From a gamma proteobacterium HTCC2207 (GTDB taxonomy: Bacteria; Pseudomonadota; Gammaproteobacteria; Pseudomonadales; Porticoccaceae): a stretch of 64,000 bases of DNA. The stretch covers positions 22,102-86,101 of the forward strand of contig CAJJAU010000001.1 of the NCBI GenBank assembly GCA_905182275.1, written 5' to 3'. The notes beneath the pieces were generated by a model. It was not told the origin of the DNA. It saw nothing but the letters and a program-made list of their open reading frames with translations, and did no database searches. Shown piece after piece: positions 10,022 to 22,109 of this stretch (the stretch's first letter is position 1; each line of letters begins with the position of its first letter). A program made the translations under genes and the position numbers.

Positions 10022-10744
10022 TCATTTACTCAAATTCCATGTATTTCCCTGCAAAAGTTCAATCGGTTGGTACTGCATTTTGTAGCTCATTTTTTTACAG
10101 TCGGCGATCCAGTAGCCCAGGTAGACATGCGTCAAGGCTAATTCTTTTGCCATAGCAACCTGATATAAGACGGCAAAGTTACCCAGGCCGCGCCTGTCCT
10201 CTACGGGATCGAAATAGGTATAAATTGCTGAGATAGCATCGGGTAGCACATCAATGATGGCACAGCCTATTAGCTTTTGATCGAGACGAAATTCAATAAA
10301 CTGCGTGAAATCCCAGACTTTGCCAAGGAAGTCTTCAAACTGTTTCTGGGTTGGTGGGTACATATCGCCATCAGAATGACGTTGATTAATATAATCAGCG
10401 TACATCGCATAATGCTCATCGATGTCAACACTCGACAGGCGCGTCACATTCAGGTCATTATTGGTTTTTAAGCAGCGCTTTTGGGATCTGCTGGGTAGGA
10501 ATTGAGCTGCCGGTATACGCGCGGAAACGCAAGAATTGCAGCTACTGCACATTGGGGTATAGACATAGGTTCCACTGCGACGAAAACCATTTTCACTAAG
10601 ACGAGCATAGAGATCAGTCGTCATGTTAATGTCGGGGTCAACAAATCCCGTACTAGCCTTGTGCCCAGCTAGATAACTACATGCATGAGGTGCTGTTTTG
10701 AGCAATTTGATACGTTCGATTTGTCGGCTTTGGTCGGTACTCAT
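10022..10744 (-). CDS. bpt: aminoacyl-tRNA protein transferase Bpt (Ate/YbxC-type)
   Basis: A 240-residue enzyme of the arginyltransferase-like family. It has the N-terminal Cys-rich signature (CSYLAGHKA and [13 protein letters not shown]), the [11 protein letters not shown] segment, and the C-terminal half with [19 protein letters not shown] and [14 protein letters not shown]. Bacterial members (Bpt) move Leu from leucyl-tRNA to proteins beginning with Asp or Glu, making them ClpS/ClpA substrates; the name ate is also used. It is 63 bases from aat and 61 bases from the infA start. The choice between Leu and Arg as donor is from family knowledge, not visible in the sequence. Confidence 0.93.
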   Translation of the reverse strand: MSTDQSRQIERIKLLKTAPHACSYLAGHKASTGFVDPDINMTTDLYARLSENGFRRSGTYVYTPMCSSCNSCVSARIPAAQFLPSRSQKRCLKTNNDLNVTRLSSVDIDEHYAMYADYINQRHSDGDMYPPTQKQFEDFLGKVWDFTQFIEFRLDQKLIGCAIIDVLPDAISAIYTYFDPVEDRRGLGNFAVLYQVAMAKELALTHVYLGYWIADCKKMSYKMQYQPIELLQGNTWNLSK

Positions 10745-10807
10745 GGTGTCACTTTATTATTGTCTTAGTAGGTATAAGTCTAGCTGGCCGTAGCCTAATT
10801 CTCAATG

Positions 10808-11509
10808 TTATGGCCATGAGTCAGCCGAGTGCTGGTTAAATGACCAAGGGTATGTTTTTTTGCCAGCTGCGCTTAATTCGTGTAAAAACTTGTCTCGCGG
10901 CATGGTTTGTGCGCCAAGAGACAACAAGTGAGGGTTGCTAAGCTGGCAGTCGAGCATGTCTAGGCCCGCGGTATTCATCCACCGAAGTAGGTGAGCGACA
11001 GCAATCTTAGAGCCATTATTGACCCGACTAAACATTGACTCTCCACAGAATAGGCTGCCAACCTGTACGCCGTAAATACCACCCACTAAGCGCGGCCCGT
11101 CCCAGACTTCAACAGAGTGAGCGTCTCCGTATTCGTGCAGCTGGCTATAGGCTTCAATCATCTCAGAGGTAATCCACGTACCACCGTCACCGCGCGGTTC
11201 TGCGCAAGCACACATAACGTCAGAAAACGCCATGTCAGATGTTATTTGATAGCGAGCTTGGCGTAACTGACGACGTAAACTACTGGAGATATAAAAATTA
11301 TCTGGTCGAATCACACAGCGTTCAATCGGGCTCCACCAGAGTATCGGATCATCATCTTGATACCAGGGAAAAATTCCTTGGCGATAGGCCGCTAGCAACG
11401 TTTCGGGCTCGAGATTGCCGCCTACCGCGAGCAACCCATCTGGTTCATGAAGCGCAACGCTGGGGTGCGGAAATTCGGGATTATCTGGATCTAATACAAC
11501 AAGATTCAT
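10808..11509 (-). CDS. aat: leucyl/phenylalanyl-tRNA--protein transferase
   Basis: A 233-residue enzyme that attaches Leu or Phe to N-terminal Lys or Arg, generating N-degrons read by ClpS. Visible family motifs are FPHPSVALHEPDGLLAVGG, YRQGIFPWY, WWSPIERCV and GGIYGVQVGSLFCGESMFS, the last lining the aminoacyl-tRNA pocket. Length is typical. It is followed by bpt and infA on the same strand, and trxB precedes it by about 39 bases. Confidence 0.97.
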   Translation of the reverse strand: MNLVVLDPDNPEFPHPSVALHEPDGLLAVGGNLEPETLLAAYRQGIFPWYQDDDPILWWSPIERCVIRPDNFYISSSLRRQLRQARYQITSDMAFSDVMCACAEPRGDGGTWITSEMIEAYSQLHEYGDAHSVEVWDGPRLVGGIYGVQVGSLFCGESMFSRVNNGSKIAVAHLLRWMNTAGLDMLDCQLSNPHLLSLGAQTMPRDKFLHELSAAGKKTYPWSFNQHSADSWP

Positions 11510-11548
11510 TGATATCGAACTCTTTCACTGTAGGCATTACCGCCAGAG

Positions 11549-12511
<963 letters not shown>

Positions 12512-12694
12512 TCAATTTAAAGTGAATTTAGTGTGATAGAGCAATTCTGAGCCACATCATAAAGAATCATTGCGGTTACGCCAAACGCCTTTTTAATTAA
12601 ATTTCCCATATATCATTAAAGCGCTTCTCAGTTCTGTAGTTTGTGACAGAATCAGCTACAATTACTCATGCCGAAAATATAGGGAAGCTACCCG

Positions 12695-15064
12695 TTGACT
12701 CGCGAAAAACCAAAAAAATCTAGAAACTCCCAATTAGACGTTAGCTCAACTGGTTCGCGAGGCAAATTGTTGTTTGCTGAAGGCGCATTAATTGGCTGGC
12801 TGGTCTTGTGTGTCATCCTCTTCCTTTCGCTATTGAGCTACTCTCCTCAAGATCCAGGTTGGTCGCACACGGGTACTAGAGAGGGCATAAGCAATTTGAT
12901 AGGCCCAGCTGGAGCGTGGATGTCAGACATTGTTTTCGCGCTATTTGGTGTGATGGCTTATCTGCTGCCGTTACTCTTAGCGGTCCGTGCACTGCAGATT
13001 TTACGTACCTATTTTCTGCATGAGCCAGACGGTTTTGACTCTGCCTCATGGGTGCTGCGAGTGGTTGGCTTTATGCTGGTCATGATCAGTGCAACGTCTC
13101 TTGCCAATATCCAATATCAGGACATTGCCAATTCATTCCCTGAGGGAATGGGCGGCATTCTGGGTAAGTATATCGGCGATGCGATAATCTCAACATTTAG
13201 CCATACCGGAAGTACGCTGCTGTTGTTAGCGCTGTTTCTATTTGGCTTGACGGTTTTTGCCGATATTTCCTGGATAAAGCTGATTGATCGGCTTGGTCTC
13301 CTGACGATGATTGCTTTTGATACTGTCCGCCAGTGGTACAGTGCACGAAGAATTCGCAAAGAAGATCAAAAGAAAGCTAAAGCTGCTCTCGCAGAACGTA
13401 TCGTCAAGGTAGAAAGCGCTGTGAAAAAACAGCAAACTCGTATACCACCGGCTATACAGCCAATAGTGCAAACAAAACCGCAAAGCCCTAGGGTACTTAG
13501 GGAGCAGCAACAGAAACTGTTCGATGACAGTCAAGTAATTGGCTCGTTACCACCCATTAACCTCCTCGACCCGCCGGATAAAACCGGCGTGACAGGCTAT
13601 TCAGCTGATTCTTTAGAGCACCTATCACGACTACTAGAGCTGAAGCTTCTAGATTTTGGTATCAGTGCAGTGGTGGTCGAAGTCCTTCCTGGCCCGGTTG
13701 TCACTCGGTTTGAAATTCAGCCAGCCGCAGGCATTAAGGTTAGTCGTATCAGTGGACTGGCGAAGGATTTGGCGCGGTCGATGGCGGTGATCAGTGTCCG
13801 GGTTGTGGAAGTGATTCCTGGAAAATCGGTAGTGGGTATAGAAATACCCAATGAGAAACGCGAAATGGTGCGATTGAGTGAGGTACTTTCCTCCGAAGCC
13901 TATGATCGCTCTACCTCGCCACTGACGCTAGCGCTCGGAAATGATATTGCTGGGGTTCCTACTGTCGCCGACCTTGCACGTATGCCACATCTTCTGGTCG
14001 CCGGTACGACAGGTTCAGGCAAGTCTGTGGGAATTAACGCAATGTTACTCAGCCTACTATTTAAGGCATCCCCAGATGAAGTCAAATTAATACTGATTGA
14101 CCCGAAAATGCTCGAGTTATCTATTTATGATGATATCCCGCATTTACTAACGCCTGTGATTACCGACATGAAAGACGCCGCCAGCGGCTTGCGTTGGTGT
14201 GTTGGTGAGATGGAACGACGCTATAAGCTGATGGCGGCCTTGGGTGTGCGTAATATTGCCGGCTATAACCGTAAGATTGAAGATGCCATAAAGGCTGATA
14301 ACCCAATTGTTGATCCGTTGTGGACCTTCGACCCTACTGCCATGGGTTGGGACGCAGAGCAGGAACCGCCAGAGGCTCCTACCCTTGAATCTCTGCCGTA
14401 CATTGTTGTGGTGATCGATGAGTTTGCCGATATGATGATGATCGTTGGCAAGAAAGTAGAACAGTTGATTGCTCGAATTGCTCAGAAAGCGCGAGCTGCC
14501 GGGATCCATCTAATTCTAGCTACTCAGCGACCCTCGGTTGACGTCATTACCGGCCTCATAAAAGCCAACGTACCAACTCGCATTGCGTTTCAAGTATCTT
14601 CCAAAATCGATTCCCGTACAATTCTTGATCAGGGTGGCGCTGAACAATTGCTTGGCCATGGCGACATGCTTTATTTACCTCCGGGTACCAGCGTCCCTGA
14701 GCGCATTCATGGCGCTTTTGTTGACGACCATGAAGTCCATAAAGTGGTCGCAGACTGGAAGCGCCGTGGCGCGCCCAATTACCTTACAGAGATCACTGAT
14801 GAAAGGGCAGTTTCTTCAATTGCCGTTCCTGGGTTCGAGAGTGGTGATAATGGCGGAGAAGGCAATGAATCAGATCCTCTGTATGACGAGGCAGTGGCCT
14901 TTGTACTTGAAAGTCGCAAGGCGTCAATATCCTCAGTGCAGCGTAAGCTAAGAGTTGGCTACAACAGAGCCGCACGATTAATTGAGCAAATGGAAGAGAG
15001 TGGTATTGTCAGCTCAATGAGTAGTAATGGCGCCCGTGAGATTTTAGCCCCTAACCATAAATGA
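12695..15064 (+). CDS. ftsK: DNA translocase FtsK
   Basis: A 789-residue septal DNA pump that moves chromosome ends and activates XerCD recombination. Four membrane helices lie in the first 190 residues, followed by a short linker with basic and Gln-rich parts, then the motor with Walker A GTTGSGKS near residue 437 and Walker [13 protein letters not shown]. The C-terminal gamma domain ([21 protein letters not shown] region) is a winged helix that reads KOPS. The linker is much shorter than in E. coli FtsK. The start is TTG, preceded by AGGGA with about 9 bases spacing; no ATG fits better. Confidence 0.96.
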   Translation: MTREKPKKSRNSQLDVSSTGSRGKLLFAEGALIGWLVLCVILFLSLLSYSPQDPGWSHTGTREGISNLIGPAGAWMSDIVFALFGVMAYLLPLLLAVRALQILRTYFLHEPDGFDSASWVLRVVGFMLVMISATSLANIQYQDIANSFPEGMGGILGKYIGDAIISTFSHTGSTLLLLALFLFGLTVFADISWIKLIDRLGLLTMIAFDTVRQWYSARRIRKEDQKKAKAALAERIVKVESAVKKQQTRIPPAIQPIVQTKPQSPRVLREQQQKLFDDSQVIGSLPPINLLDPPDKTGVTGYSADSLEHLSRLLELKLLDFGISAVVVEVLPGPVVTRFEIQPAAGIKVSRISGLAKDLARSMAVISVRVVEVIPGKSVVGIEIPNEKREMVRLSEVLSSEAYDRSTSPLTLALGNDIAGVPTVADLARMPHLLVAGTTGSGKSVGINAMLLSLLFKASPDEVKLILIDPKMLELSIYDDIPHLLTPVITDMKDAASGLRWCVGEMERRYKLMAALGVRNIAGYNRKIEDAIKADNPIVDPLWTFDPTAMGWDAEQEPPEAPTLESLPYIVVVIDEFADMMMIVGKKVEQLIARIAQKARAAGIHLILATQRPSVDVITGLIKANVPTRIAFQVSSKIDSRTILDQGGAEQLLGHGDMLYLPPGTSVPERIHGAFVDDHEVHKVVADWKRRGAPNYLTEITDERAVSSIAVPGFESGDNGGEGNESDPLYDEAVAFVLESRKASISSVQRKLRVGYNRAARLIEQMEESGIVSSMSSNGAREILAPNHK

Positions 15065-15086
15065 GTTTTTTACAGACCACAAAGTT

Positions 15087-15716
15087 ATGAATATTTATCA
15101 ATCTATTTTTTTAGCTCTCCTTATCGGGGGTAGCAACGTTGCCAACAGCGATTCGATAAGTGAAAAACTGTCTGCACTTCTGCGACCGATAGAGTCCATG
15201 TCGGCTAACTTTACCCAGCAATTGTTCGATGCAGACGATAGTGAACTTGAATTGTTTGAAGGTGTTTTTAAACTCGCTAAGCCCGGTAAAATGCTCTGGC
15301 ATATCAAGCAACCCATGGAGCAGAAGTTAGTGTCTGATGGTGAGGTACTGTGGATATATGATCCGGATTTAGAGCAGGTGGTAATAGAAAGCTTTGCTGA
15401 CAAGATTAAATCAACACCGATCGCGCTTTTCAATGGGCAGGTGGCTGATTTAGACTCCCGTTATACGATAACTCAGCAACATACAGAGCGTAGTACCGAA
15501 ATTTTTACGCTGTCTCCCAAAGACACTAGCAGCTTATTTAGTCGCATTGACATTACCTTCGTAGACTCCGTGCCTCAGTCGATCGCGGTTATCGATACCT
15601 TCGAACAGCGCACGCTAATTGTGTTCGACAAACTTAGTGTAAATCCGCTGTTCGATCCGTCTATATTTAGTTTTATTATTCCTAATCAGGTCGATGTTAT
15701 TAACAATGTCCGATGA
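15087..15716 (+). CDS. lolA: outer-membrane lipoprotein carrier protein LolA
   Basis: A 209-residue periplasmic chaperone that carries lipoproteins from LolCDE to LolB. A signal peptide covers roughly residues 1-21 (IFLALLIGGSNVANS). The mature part has the family features MSANFTQQLFD, LFEGVFKLAKPGKMLWHI and EQKLVSDGEVLWIYDPDLEQV. It lies between ftsK and rarA, the standard gammaproteobacterial position, and its end overlaps the start of rarA. It is distinct from the LolA-like protein of the MMPL operon. Confidence 0.95.
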   Translation: MNIYQSIFLALLIGGSNVANSDSISEKLSALLRPIESMSANFTQQLFDADDSELELFEGVFKLAKPGKMLWHIKQPMEQKLVSDGEVLWIYDPDLEQVVIESFADKIKSTPIALFNGQVADLDSRYTITQQHTERSTEIFTLSPKDTSSLFSRIDITFVDSVPQSIAVIDTFEQRTLIVFDKLSVNPLFDPSIFSFIIPNQVDVINNVR

Positions 15717-17048
15717 TCTATTTAGCCGAGAAGTCTACCGTCCGCTGGCCGCTCGTATGCGGCCTAACAGTTTGGATAATTTTTACGGCCAACAGCACCT
15801 TATAGCGCCTAATCGACCGCTCCGCGAGGCTATTGACGGCGGGATGTTGCACTCAATGATATTTTGGGGCCCCCCAGGTGTTGGCAAAACGACCCTCGCT
15901 AAGATAATTGCCCATCGAGTAGATGCGCACTTTGAAAGTATCTCGGCTGTTCTATCCGGTGTTAAGGAAATACGTAGCGCCATTGCAAAAGCCCAAGAGC
16001 AGCGAGATGTGCGAGGTCGCAAAACGATTTTATTTGTGGATGAGGTTCATCGTTTTAACAAATCCCAACAGGATGCATTTTTACCCTTTGTTGAGGATGG
16101 CACTGTAGTTTTTATTGGGGCAACCACAGAAAACCCATCGTTTGAGCTAAATAATGCGCTGTTGTCACGGTGTCGAGTGTATGTCTTAAAGAGCCTGACT
16201 GAGTCAGATATCCTCACGGTAGTCCAGCAAGCTCTTGTAAATAAAGAGCAGGGCTTGGGAGACCAAAAGTTGCAGTTTGAAGAGAAAGCACTATCAACCC
16301 TAGCTATTGCGGCTGATGGGGACGCTAGACGAGCACTTAATCTACTTGAAATAGCCAGCGATTTGGCAAGTCAGGGCCAAGATAATGGCGTTATTAATAG
16401 TGACATCCTTGAGCAGATCTTGGTGGGCGATAGCCGTCGTTTTGACAAAGGTGGAGAATACTTCTACGACCAAATTTCGGCATTACATAAGGCTATTCGG
16501 GGATCTTCCGTCGACGCTGGTCTTTATTGGTTATGCCGTATGTTGGACGGCGGCTGTGATCCCATTTATTTAGCCAGGCGTCTGGTGCGAATTGCCAATG
16601 AGGACATCGGTAATGCAGACCCCAGATCCCTAGAACTGGCGTTGAGTGCTTGGAATGTTCAAGAGCGTCTGGGCAGCCCTGAGGGCGAGCTAGCCTTGGC
16701 TCAAGCCGTTCTTTATATGGCGGCAGCGCCAAAAAGTAATGCGGTTTATAGTGCGTTTAATGCCGCTATGGCCGATGTCAGGTCACTCCCCACATATGAT
16801 GTACCAGTGCATCTGCGTAATGCGCCAACCACTCTGATGAAAGATTTGGATTATGGGAAAGATTATCGCTATGCGCACAACGAAAAGGGCGGCTATGCTG
16901 CTGGAGAAAACTATCTCCCAGACGAATTAAAGGGCAAGCAGTACTATTACCCAACCGATCGCGGGTTAGAGAAAAAGATCAGCGAAAAACTAGATTACCT
17001 GCGGAGCCTAGACGATACTGGTGGCTCAGACAATAAGGATCATCAATA

Positions 17049-17049
<1 letters not shown>
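15706..17049 (+). CDS. rarA: replication-associated recombination protein RarA
   Basis: A roughly 447-residue AAA+ ATPase related to clamp loaders, active at stalled replication forks. It opens with [20 protein letters not shown], then Walker [13 protein letters not shown] and Walker [19 protein letters not shown], sensor region [19 protein letters not shown], and the C-terminal MgsA tetramerisation part. Start 15706 aligns with the family N terminus; an in-frame ATG at 15694 would add four residues. It overlaps the lolA stop and ends one base into crcB. Confidence 0.96.
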
Positions 17050-18711
<1,662 letters not shown>

Positions 18712-18740
18712 CCTCTAATATGCTGTTGAAGTGACAAGGA

Positions 18741-20105
18741 ATGCTGATGTCTGAACTATTTGATTATGACCTATTTGTTATTGGTGCGGGGTCTGGGGGC
18801 GTCCGTGCTGCGCGCATGGCGGCGTCTAAAGGCAAAAAAGTAGCTGTGGCAGAAGAGCGTTATCTGGGTGGAACCTGCGTAAATGTTGGCTGCGTGCCCA
18901 AAAAGTTATTTGTCTACGCATCACAATTTCCAGAACAGTTCCACGCCAGTAAGGGCTTTGGATGGAGCCAGCCGGGTCAATCTGTTCTCGACTGGTCGAT
19001 CTTGCGAGACAACAAAACCGCTGAAATTAAGCGTCTCAATGGCATATATCAAAGCTTAATCGATAATAGTGGCGCAGATCTTTTCGATGGCCGCGCCACC
19101 GTCGTTGGCCCTCAATCAGTGGCTGTAAACGGAACAATCTACAGTGCCAAAGTCATTCTTGTTGCCACCGGTGGCTGGCCGTTTATTCCCGAGTTCCCTG
19201 GAAGTGAACATGCGGTAAGCTCCAACGAGATGTTCTTCTTAGAACAACTACCCAAAACTGCTGTGATTGTCGGCGGCGGTTACATCGCCGTTGAATTCGC
19301 AGGCATACTCAACGGCTTGGGCGTAGAGACACATTTGGTCTATCGAGGCAGTAATTTACTGAAATCCTTCGACCGGGAAATGAGCGATAAAATAACAGCA
19401 GGAATGCGCGATAAAGGCGTTAACATTCATCTGGAAACCCAGATAACCAGTATCGAAAAAAATACTGACGCCTTGCTCGTTAACTTTGCCTCTGGTCAAT
19501 CGATGCCCGCTGACTTAGTACTCTACGCAACAGGCCGTATCGCTAACACAGATGGGCTGGGGCTTGATAAGGCCGGTATAGGACTACGCAAGGATGGCTC
19601 GATCGTGGTAGATGACCATTTCCGTACCTCACAACCGTCAATTTATGCTCTGGGTGATGTTATTGACCGTGTGCAGTTAACGCCTGTGGCTATTCAAGAG
19701 GCAATGGTGCTGGTCGACCACCTGTATGGAGCGGGCGAGGCATTTATCGATTATGACAATATTCCTACCGCAGTATTTTGTCAGCCTGAGTTTGGTACCG
19801 TGGGCTTGAGCGAAGAGGCTGCGCTAGAGAGCTTTGACAATATTGCTGTTTATACTTCTGACTTCAAACCCATGCTGCAGACGTTGGGTGGCGGTAGCGA
19901 CCGTATTAGCATGAAACTAATTGTCGATAAGGCTACCGACAAGGTCATTGGTTGTCATATGGTAGGAGAGCATGCCGCAGAGATCATTCAAGGCATCGGT
20001 ATTGCCGTAAAAGCAGGTGCGACCAAAGCTGATTTTGATGCCACTGTGGGGATTCACCCCTCTGCGGCAGAAGAATTTGTCACCATGCGCGAGCCGACCC
20101 GTTAA
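18741..20105 (+). CDS. gor: glutathione-disulfide reductase
   Basis: A 454-residue FAD/NADPH oxidoreductase keeping glutathione reduced. It shows the FAD motif FVIGAGSGGVRAARMA, the active-site disulfide in GGTCVNVGCVPKKLF near residue 44, the NADPH motif VIVGGGYIAVEFAGIL, and the C-terminal HPSAAEEFVTM with the catalytic His-Glu of the partner subunit. ATG at 18741 or 18747 are both possible. Its last four bases overlap the convergent TetR gene. The split from trypanothione or other reductases rests on overall resemblance. Confidence 0.93.
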   Translation: MLMSELFDYDLFVIGAGSGGVRAARMAASKGKKVAVAEERYLGGTCVNVGCVPKKLFVYASQFPEQFHASKGFGWSQPGQSVLDWSILRDNKTAEIKRLNGIYQSLIDNSGADLFDGRATVVGPQSVAVNGTIYSAKVILVATGGWPFIPEFPGSEHAVSSNEMFFLEQLPKTAVIVGGGYIAVEFAGILNGLGVETHLVYRGSNLLKSFDREMSDKITAGMRDKGVNIHLETQITSIEKNTDALLVNFASGQSMPADLVLYATGRIANTDGLGLDKAGIGLRKDGSIVVDDHFRTSQPSIYALGDVIDRVQLTPVAIQEAMVLVDHLYGAGEAFIDYDNIPTAVFCQPEFGTVGLSEEAALESFDNIAVYTSDFKPMLQTLGGGSDRISMKLIVDKATDKVIGCHMVGEHAAEIIQGIGIAVKAGATKADFDATVGIHPSAAEEFVTMREPTR

Positions 20106-20731
20106 AACTGACTTTTGGCCCGTTCAAGTAGGCACAGACTTAAGAATTTTAGGTCTGACAGGCTCTTCGCAGCGTCTGCCTCATTTTCATGGACTATTAC
20201 CAGTAAAAGGGCATGGCTAACCTCAAGCCATTGACGGCCCAATCGTTCTAGCTCAGGCGCGTTTTCAGCTATCTCAAGCCGTTTAAACATGCGCGCCATG
20301 GCAGCAATAATCGTTTCATCATGCAGGCAGTCAAGCTCTTTTAGTTCGGGTACGCCAAACATAGCTTGAACCAGCGGCAAAAGACCGACTTGATTTTGAT
20401 AGCTAAGCAGCATTCGCTCGGTGCTCTTCTCAACGAACTTCTTAAGGCTCAGCGTCTCAATAGGAAATTGCTCTAACTCACGTAGGCCAACGTCCATTTC
20501 ACTGAGCCACTGTTCAGCCAATGCATACAAAATCGCGTATTTGTTAGGAAAATAGTGATACAGCGTACCCACAGATACACCGACGGTTTTAGCCACGAGA
20601 ATGGTTGTTAAGTCATCTTGCCCCACAGCCTCAAGTAACTGGGCGGTGGCCGTTAAAATCTCTTCACGCCGCTGTAAGGCGCGTTTTTGCACTGGCGTTG
20701 ATCGTGGGGTTAGTTTGCGTGGTGTAGGCAT
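20102..20731 (-). CDS. TetR-family transcriptional regulator
   Basis: A 209-residue repressor-type regulator. The N-terminal helix-turn-helix covers residues 20-65 (TTILVAKTVGVSVGTLYHYFPNK). The C-terminal ligand and dimer domain has no recognizable specificity. It lies 11 bases downstream of the PuuB-like oxidase on the same strand with AAGGAGAG before its ATG, so the two are probably cotranscribed. I infer that it binds the paired TTGAAT-N4-ATTCAA sites at 22048-22085 and is thereby autoregulated; its ligand may be the amine or a glutamylated intermediate. Confidence 0.9.
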   Translation of the reverse strand: MPTPRKLTPRSTPVQKRALQRREEILTATAQLLEAVGQDDLTTILVAKTVGVSVGTLYHYFPNKYAILYALAEQWLSEMDVGLRELEQFPIETLSLKKFVEKSTERMLLSYQNQVGLLPLVQAMFGVPELKELDCLHDETIIAAMARMFKRLEIAENAPELERLGRQWLEVSHALLLVIVHENEADAAKSLSDLKFLSLCLLERAKSQF

Positions 20732-20742
20732 AACAACTCTCC

Positions 20743-22002
20743 TTAAAAGCGATCGCGAAGCGAATAGTAAAGCATAGCTGACACCATACCCGGCCAGCGT
20801 AACAAAGTACCCCCCGGGAATTTTTGGGTAGGCAGGTCTGCCATAACATCGAACCGTTCCAATTTGCCGCTAATCGCTTCTGCGACCAATTTCCCAGCAA
20901 AGGTCGCTGTGGGAACCCCATGCCCAGAATAACCCTGCATATGCCAAATATTGTCTTGAAGGCGTCCGAAATGGGGGAGTCGATTCAGTGTGATGGCCAG
21001 TGTCCCGCCCCAACCATAGTCTATCTTTGTGTCCGCTAACTGAGGGTATATTTGCAACATGTACTTACGAACGAAATTCTTAATATCATTGGGGAATCCA
21101 CGGCGATAATTTTCACCACCGCCAAAGATTAGGCGATTATCAGCGGAGAGCTTCCAATAATTGATCACAAAGCGGCTGTCGGCCATTGATGTATCTTTGG
21201 GGATAATAGATAGCGCAAGCTCGTCGCTCAAAGGCTCTGTAGCAAGGACGAAATTATTAATTGGCATAATATAGCCGTTGATCTTAGGTTCTAGGTTCTC
21301 TATGTAGCCATTGCAGGCCAAAATAAGCTCACTAGTGGTTATCTGACCGCCACTGGTCTTAACCACTAGGGGAGAGCCGCCATAGGTAGTGACCCTTGAA
21401 TGCTCATAGATAGTCACGCCGGCTTGAACGGCAGCGTCTACCAGGCCCAAAGCATAATTCAGCGGATGTAAATGGCAGGAAGCCTTATCCCAGATACCAC
21501 CATAGAAGCCCTTACTACCGACGACTTCACCCAGACGTTCACTTGGAATGTACTCCATATCAGTGAAATTATAGCGATCGGCTAAAAACGCGACTTCTTC
21601 TTGGAGCTCGCCGCAGAGGCGTTTTTTGTGCGCAAGATGCAGGTTGCCATATTTTAAGTCGCAGTCAATATTGTGTTCAGCAATCAGTGATTTCACCGTA
21701 TCAACCGCTTCTAGCCCCATGTCCCACAGAACGCTGGCTCGCTCATGACCTAGCTTGTCTTCTAAGTCGGCCTGATCGGCGCGCTGACCGATGCCCACAT
21801 GACCGCCATTTCGACCAGACGCACCAAAGGCAACTGTTTCGGCCTCCAGTACAACGACTTTATAACCGCGTTTGGCGAGGTGCAGGGCAGAGGAGAGTCC
21901 AGTATATCCTGCGCCAATAATACATATATCCGCACTATCATGGGACTCTAAACGGGGAAATACCTGGCGCGGCTTGGCTGTCGCCTCATAGTAGCTGTGC
22001 AT
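20743..22002 (-). CDS. FAD-dependent oxidase, PuuB-like (gamma-glutamylputrescine oxidase family)
   Basis: About 419 residues of the DAO/glycine-oxidase type. The N terminus has DICIIGAGYTGLSSALHLAKRG (dinucleotide motif, written here in parts) followed by FGASGRNGGHVGIGQR, the signature of the PuuB/OrdL subgroup. The C-terminal part contains GYSGHGVPTATFAGKL, which closes the FAD site. The ATG at 22002 is preferred to the TTG at 22008. PuuB oxidises gamma-glutamylated putrescine to an aldehyde with H2O2 release. Divergent from the PuuA-like synthetase, which supports a role on glutamylated amines; the exact amine is unknown. Confidence 0.85.
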   Translation of the reverse strand: MHSYYEATAKPRQVFPRLESHDSADICIIGAGYTGLSSALHLAKRGYKVVVLEAETVAFGASGRNGGHVGIGQRADQADLEDKLGHERASVLWDMGLEAVDTVKSLIAEHNIDCDLKYGNLHLAHKKRLCGELQEEVAFLADRYNFTDMEYIPSERLGEVVGSKGFYGGIWDKASCHLHPLNYALGLVDAAVQAGVTIYEHSRVTTYGGSPLVVKTSGGQITTSELILACNGYIENLEPKINGYIMPINNFVLATEPLSDELALSIIPKDTSMADSRFVINYWKLSADNRLIFGGGENYRRGFPNDIKNFVRKYMLQIYPQLADTKIDYGWGGTLAITLNRLPHFGRLQDNIWHMQGYSGHGVPTATFAGKLVAEAISGKLERFDVMADLPTQKFPGGTLLRWPGMVSAMLYYSLRDRF

Positions 22003-22030
22003 AATCAATTATCTTATTAAAGGCTCAAAA

Positions 22031-22059
22031 TTGACATTATGATCTTTTTGAATAATAAT
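22031..22059 (+). promoter_or_regulatory. promoter of the PuuA-like gene
   Basis: TTGACA at 22031-22036 is a consensus -35. After a 17-base spacer, AATAAT at 22054-22059 serves as -10. Transcription would begin near 22066, about 44 bases before the ATG at 22110. The -10 lies within the first inverted repeat at 22048-22063. Confidence 0.65.
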
Positions 22060-22063
22060 TCAA
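22036..22063 (-). promoter_or_regulatory. divergent promoter of the PuuB-like gene
   Basis: Reading the minus strand, TTGAAT (22063-22058) and CATAAT (22041-22036) are 16 bases apart and point toward the oxidase start at 22002. It overlaps the forward promoter and the first operator almost completely, so one bound regulator could block both. Confidence 0.5.
22048..22063. promoter_or_regulatory. inverted-repeat operator 1 (TTGAAT-N4-ATTCAA)
   Basis: TTGAATAATAATTCAA: two perfect 6-base half sites around AATA. It covers the forward -10 and the reverse -35. An identical half-site pair recurs 22 bases downstream. Likely target of the TetR regulator at 20102-20731 (inference). Confidence 0.65.
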
Positions 22064-22069
22064 CTTTAA

Positions 22070-22085
22070 TTGAATGATCATTCAA
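22070..22085. promoter_or_regulatory. inverted-repeat operator 2 (perfect 16-bp palindrome)
   Basis: TTGAATGATCATTCAA is a perfect palindrome with the same TTGAAT/ATTCAA half sites as operator 1. The centre-to-centre distance is 22 bases, about two helical turns, so two dimers could bind on the same DNA face. It lies just after the predicted forward start site. Confidence 0.7.
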
Positions 22086-22109
22086 CTTTAGATTTAACAA
22101 AGGTGCCCC

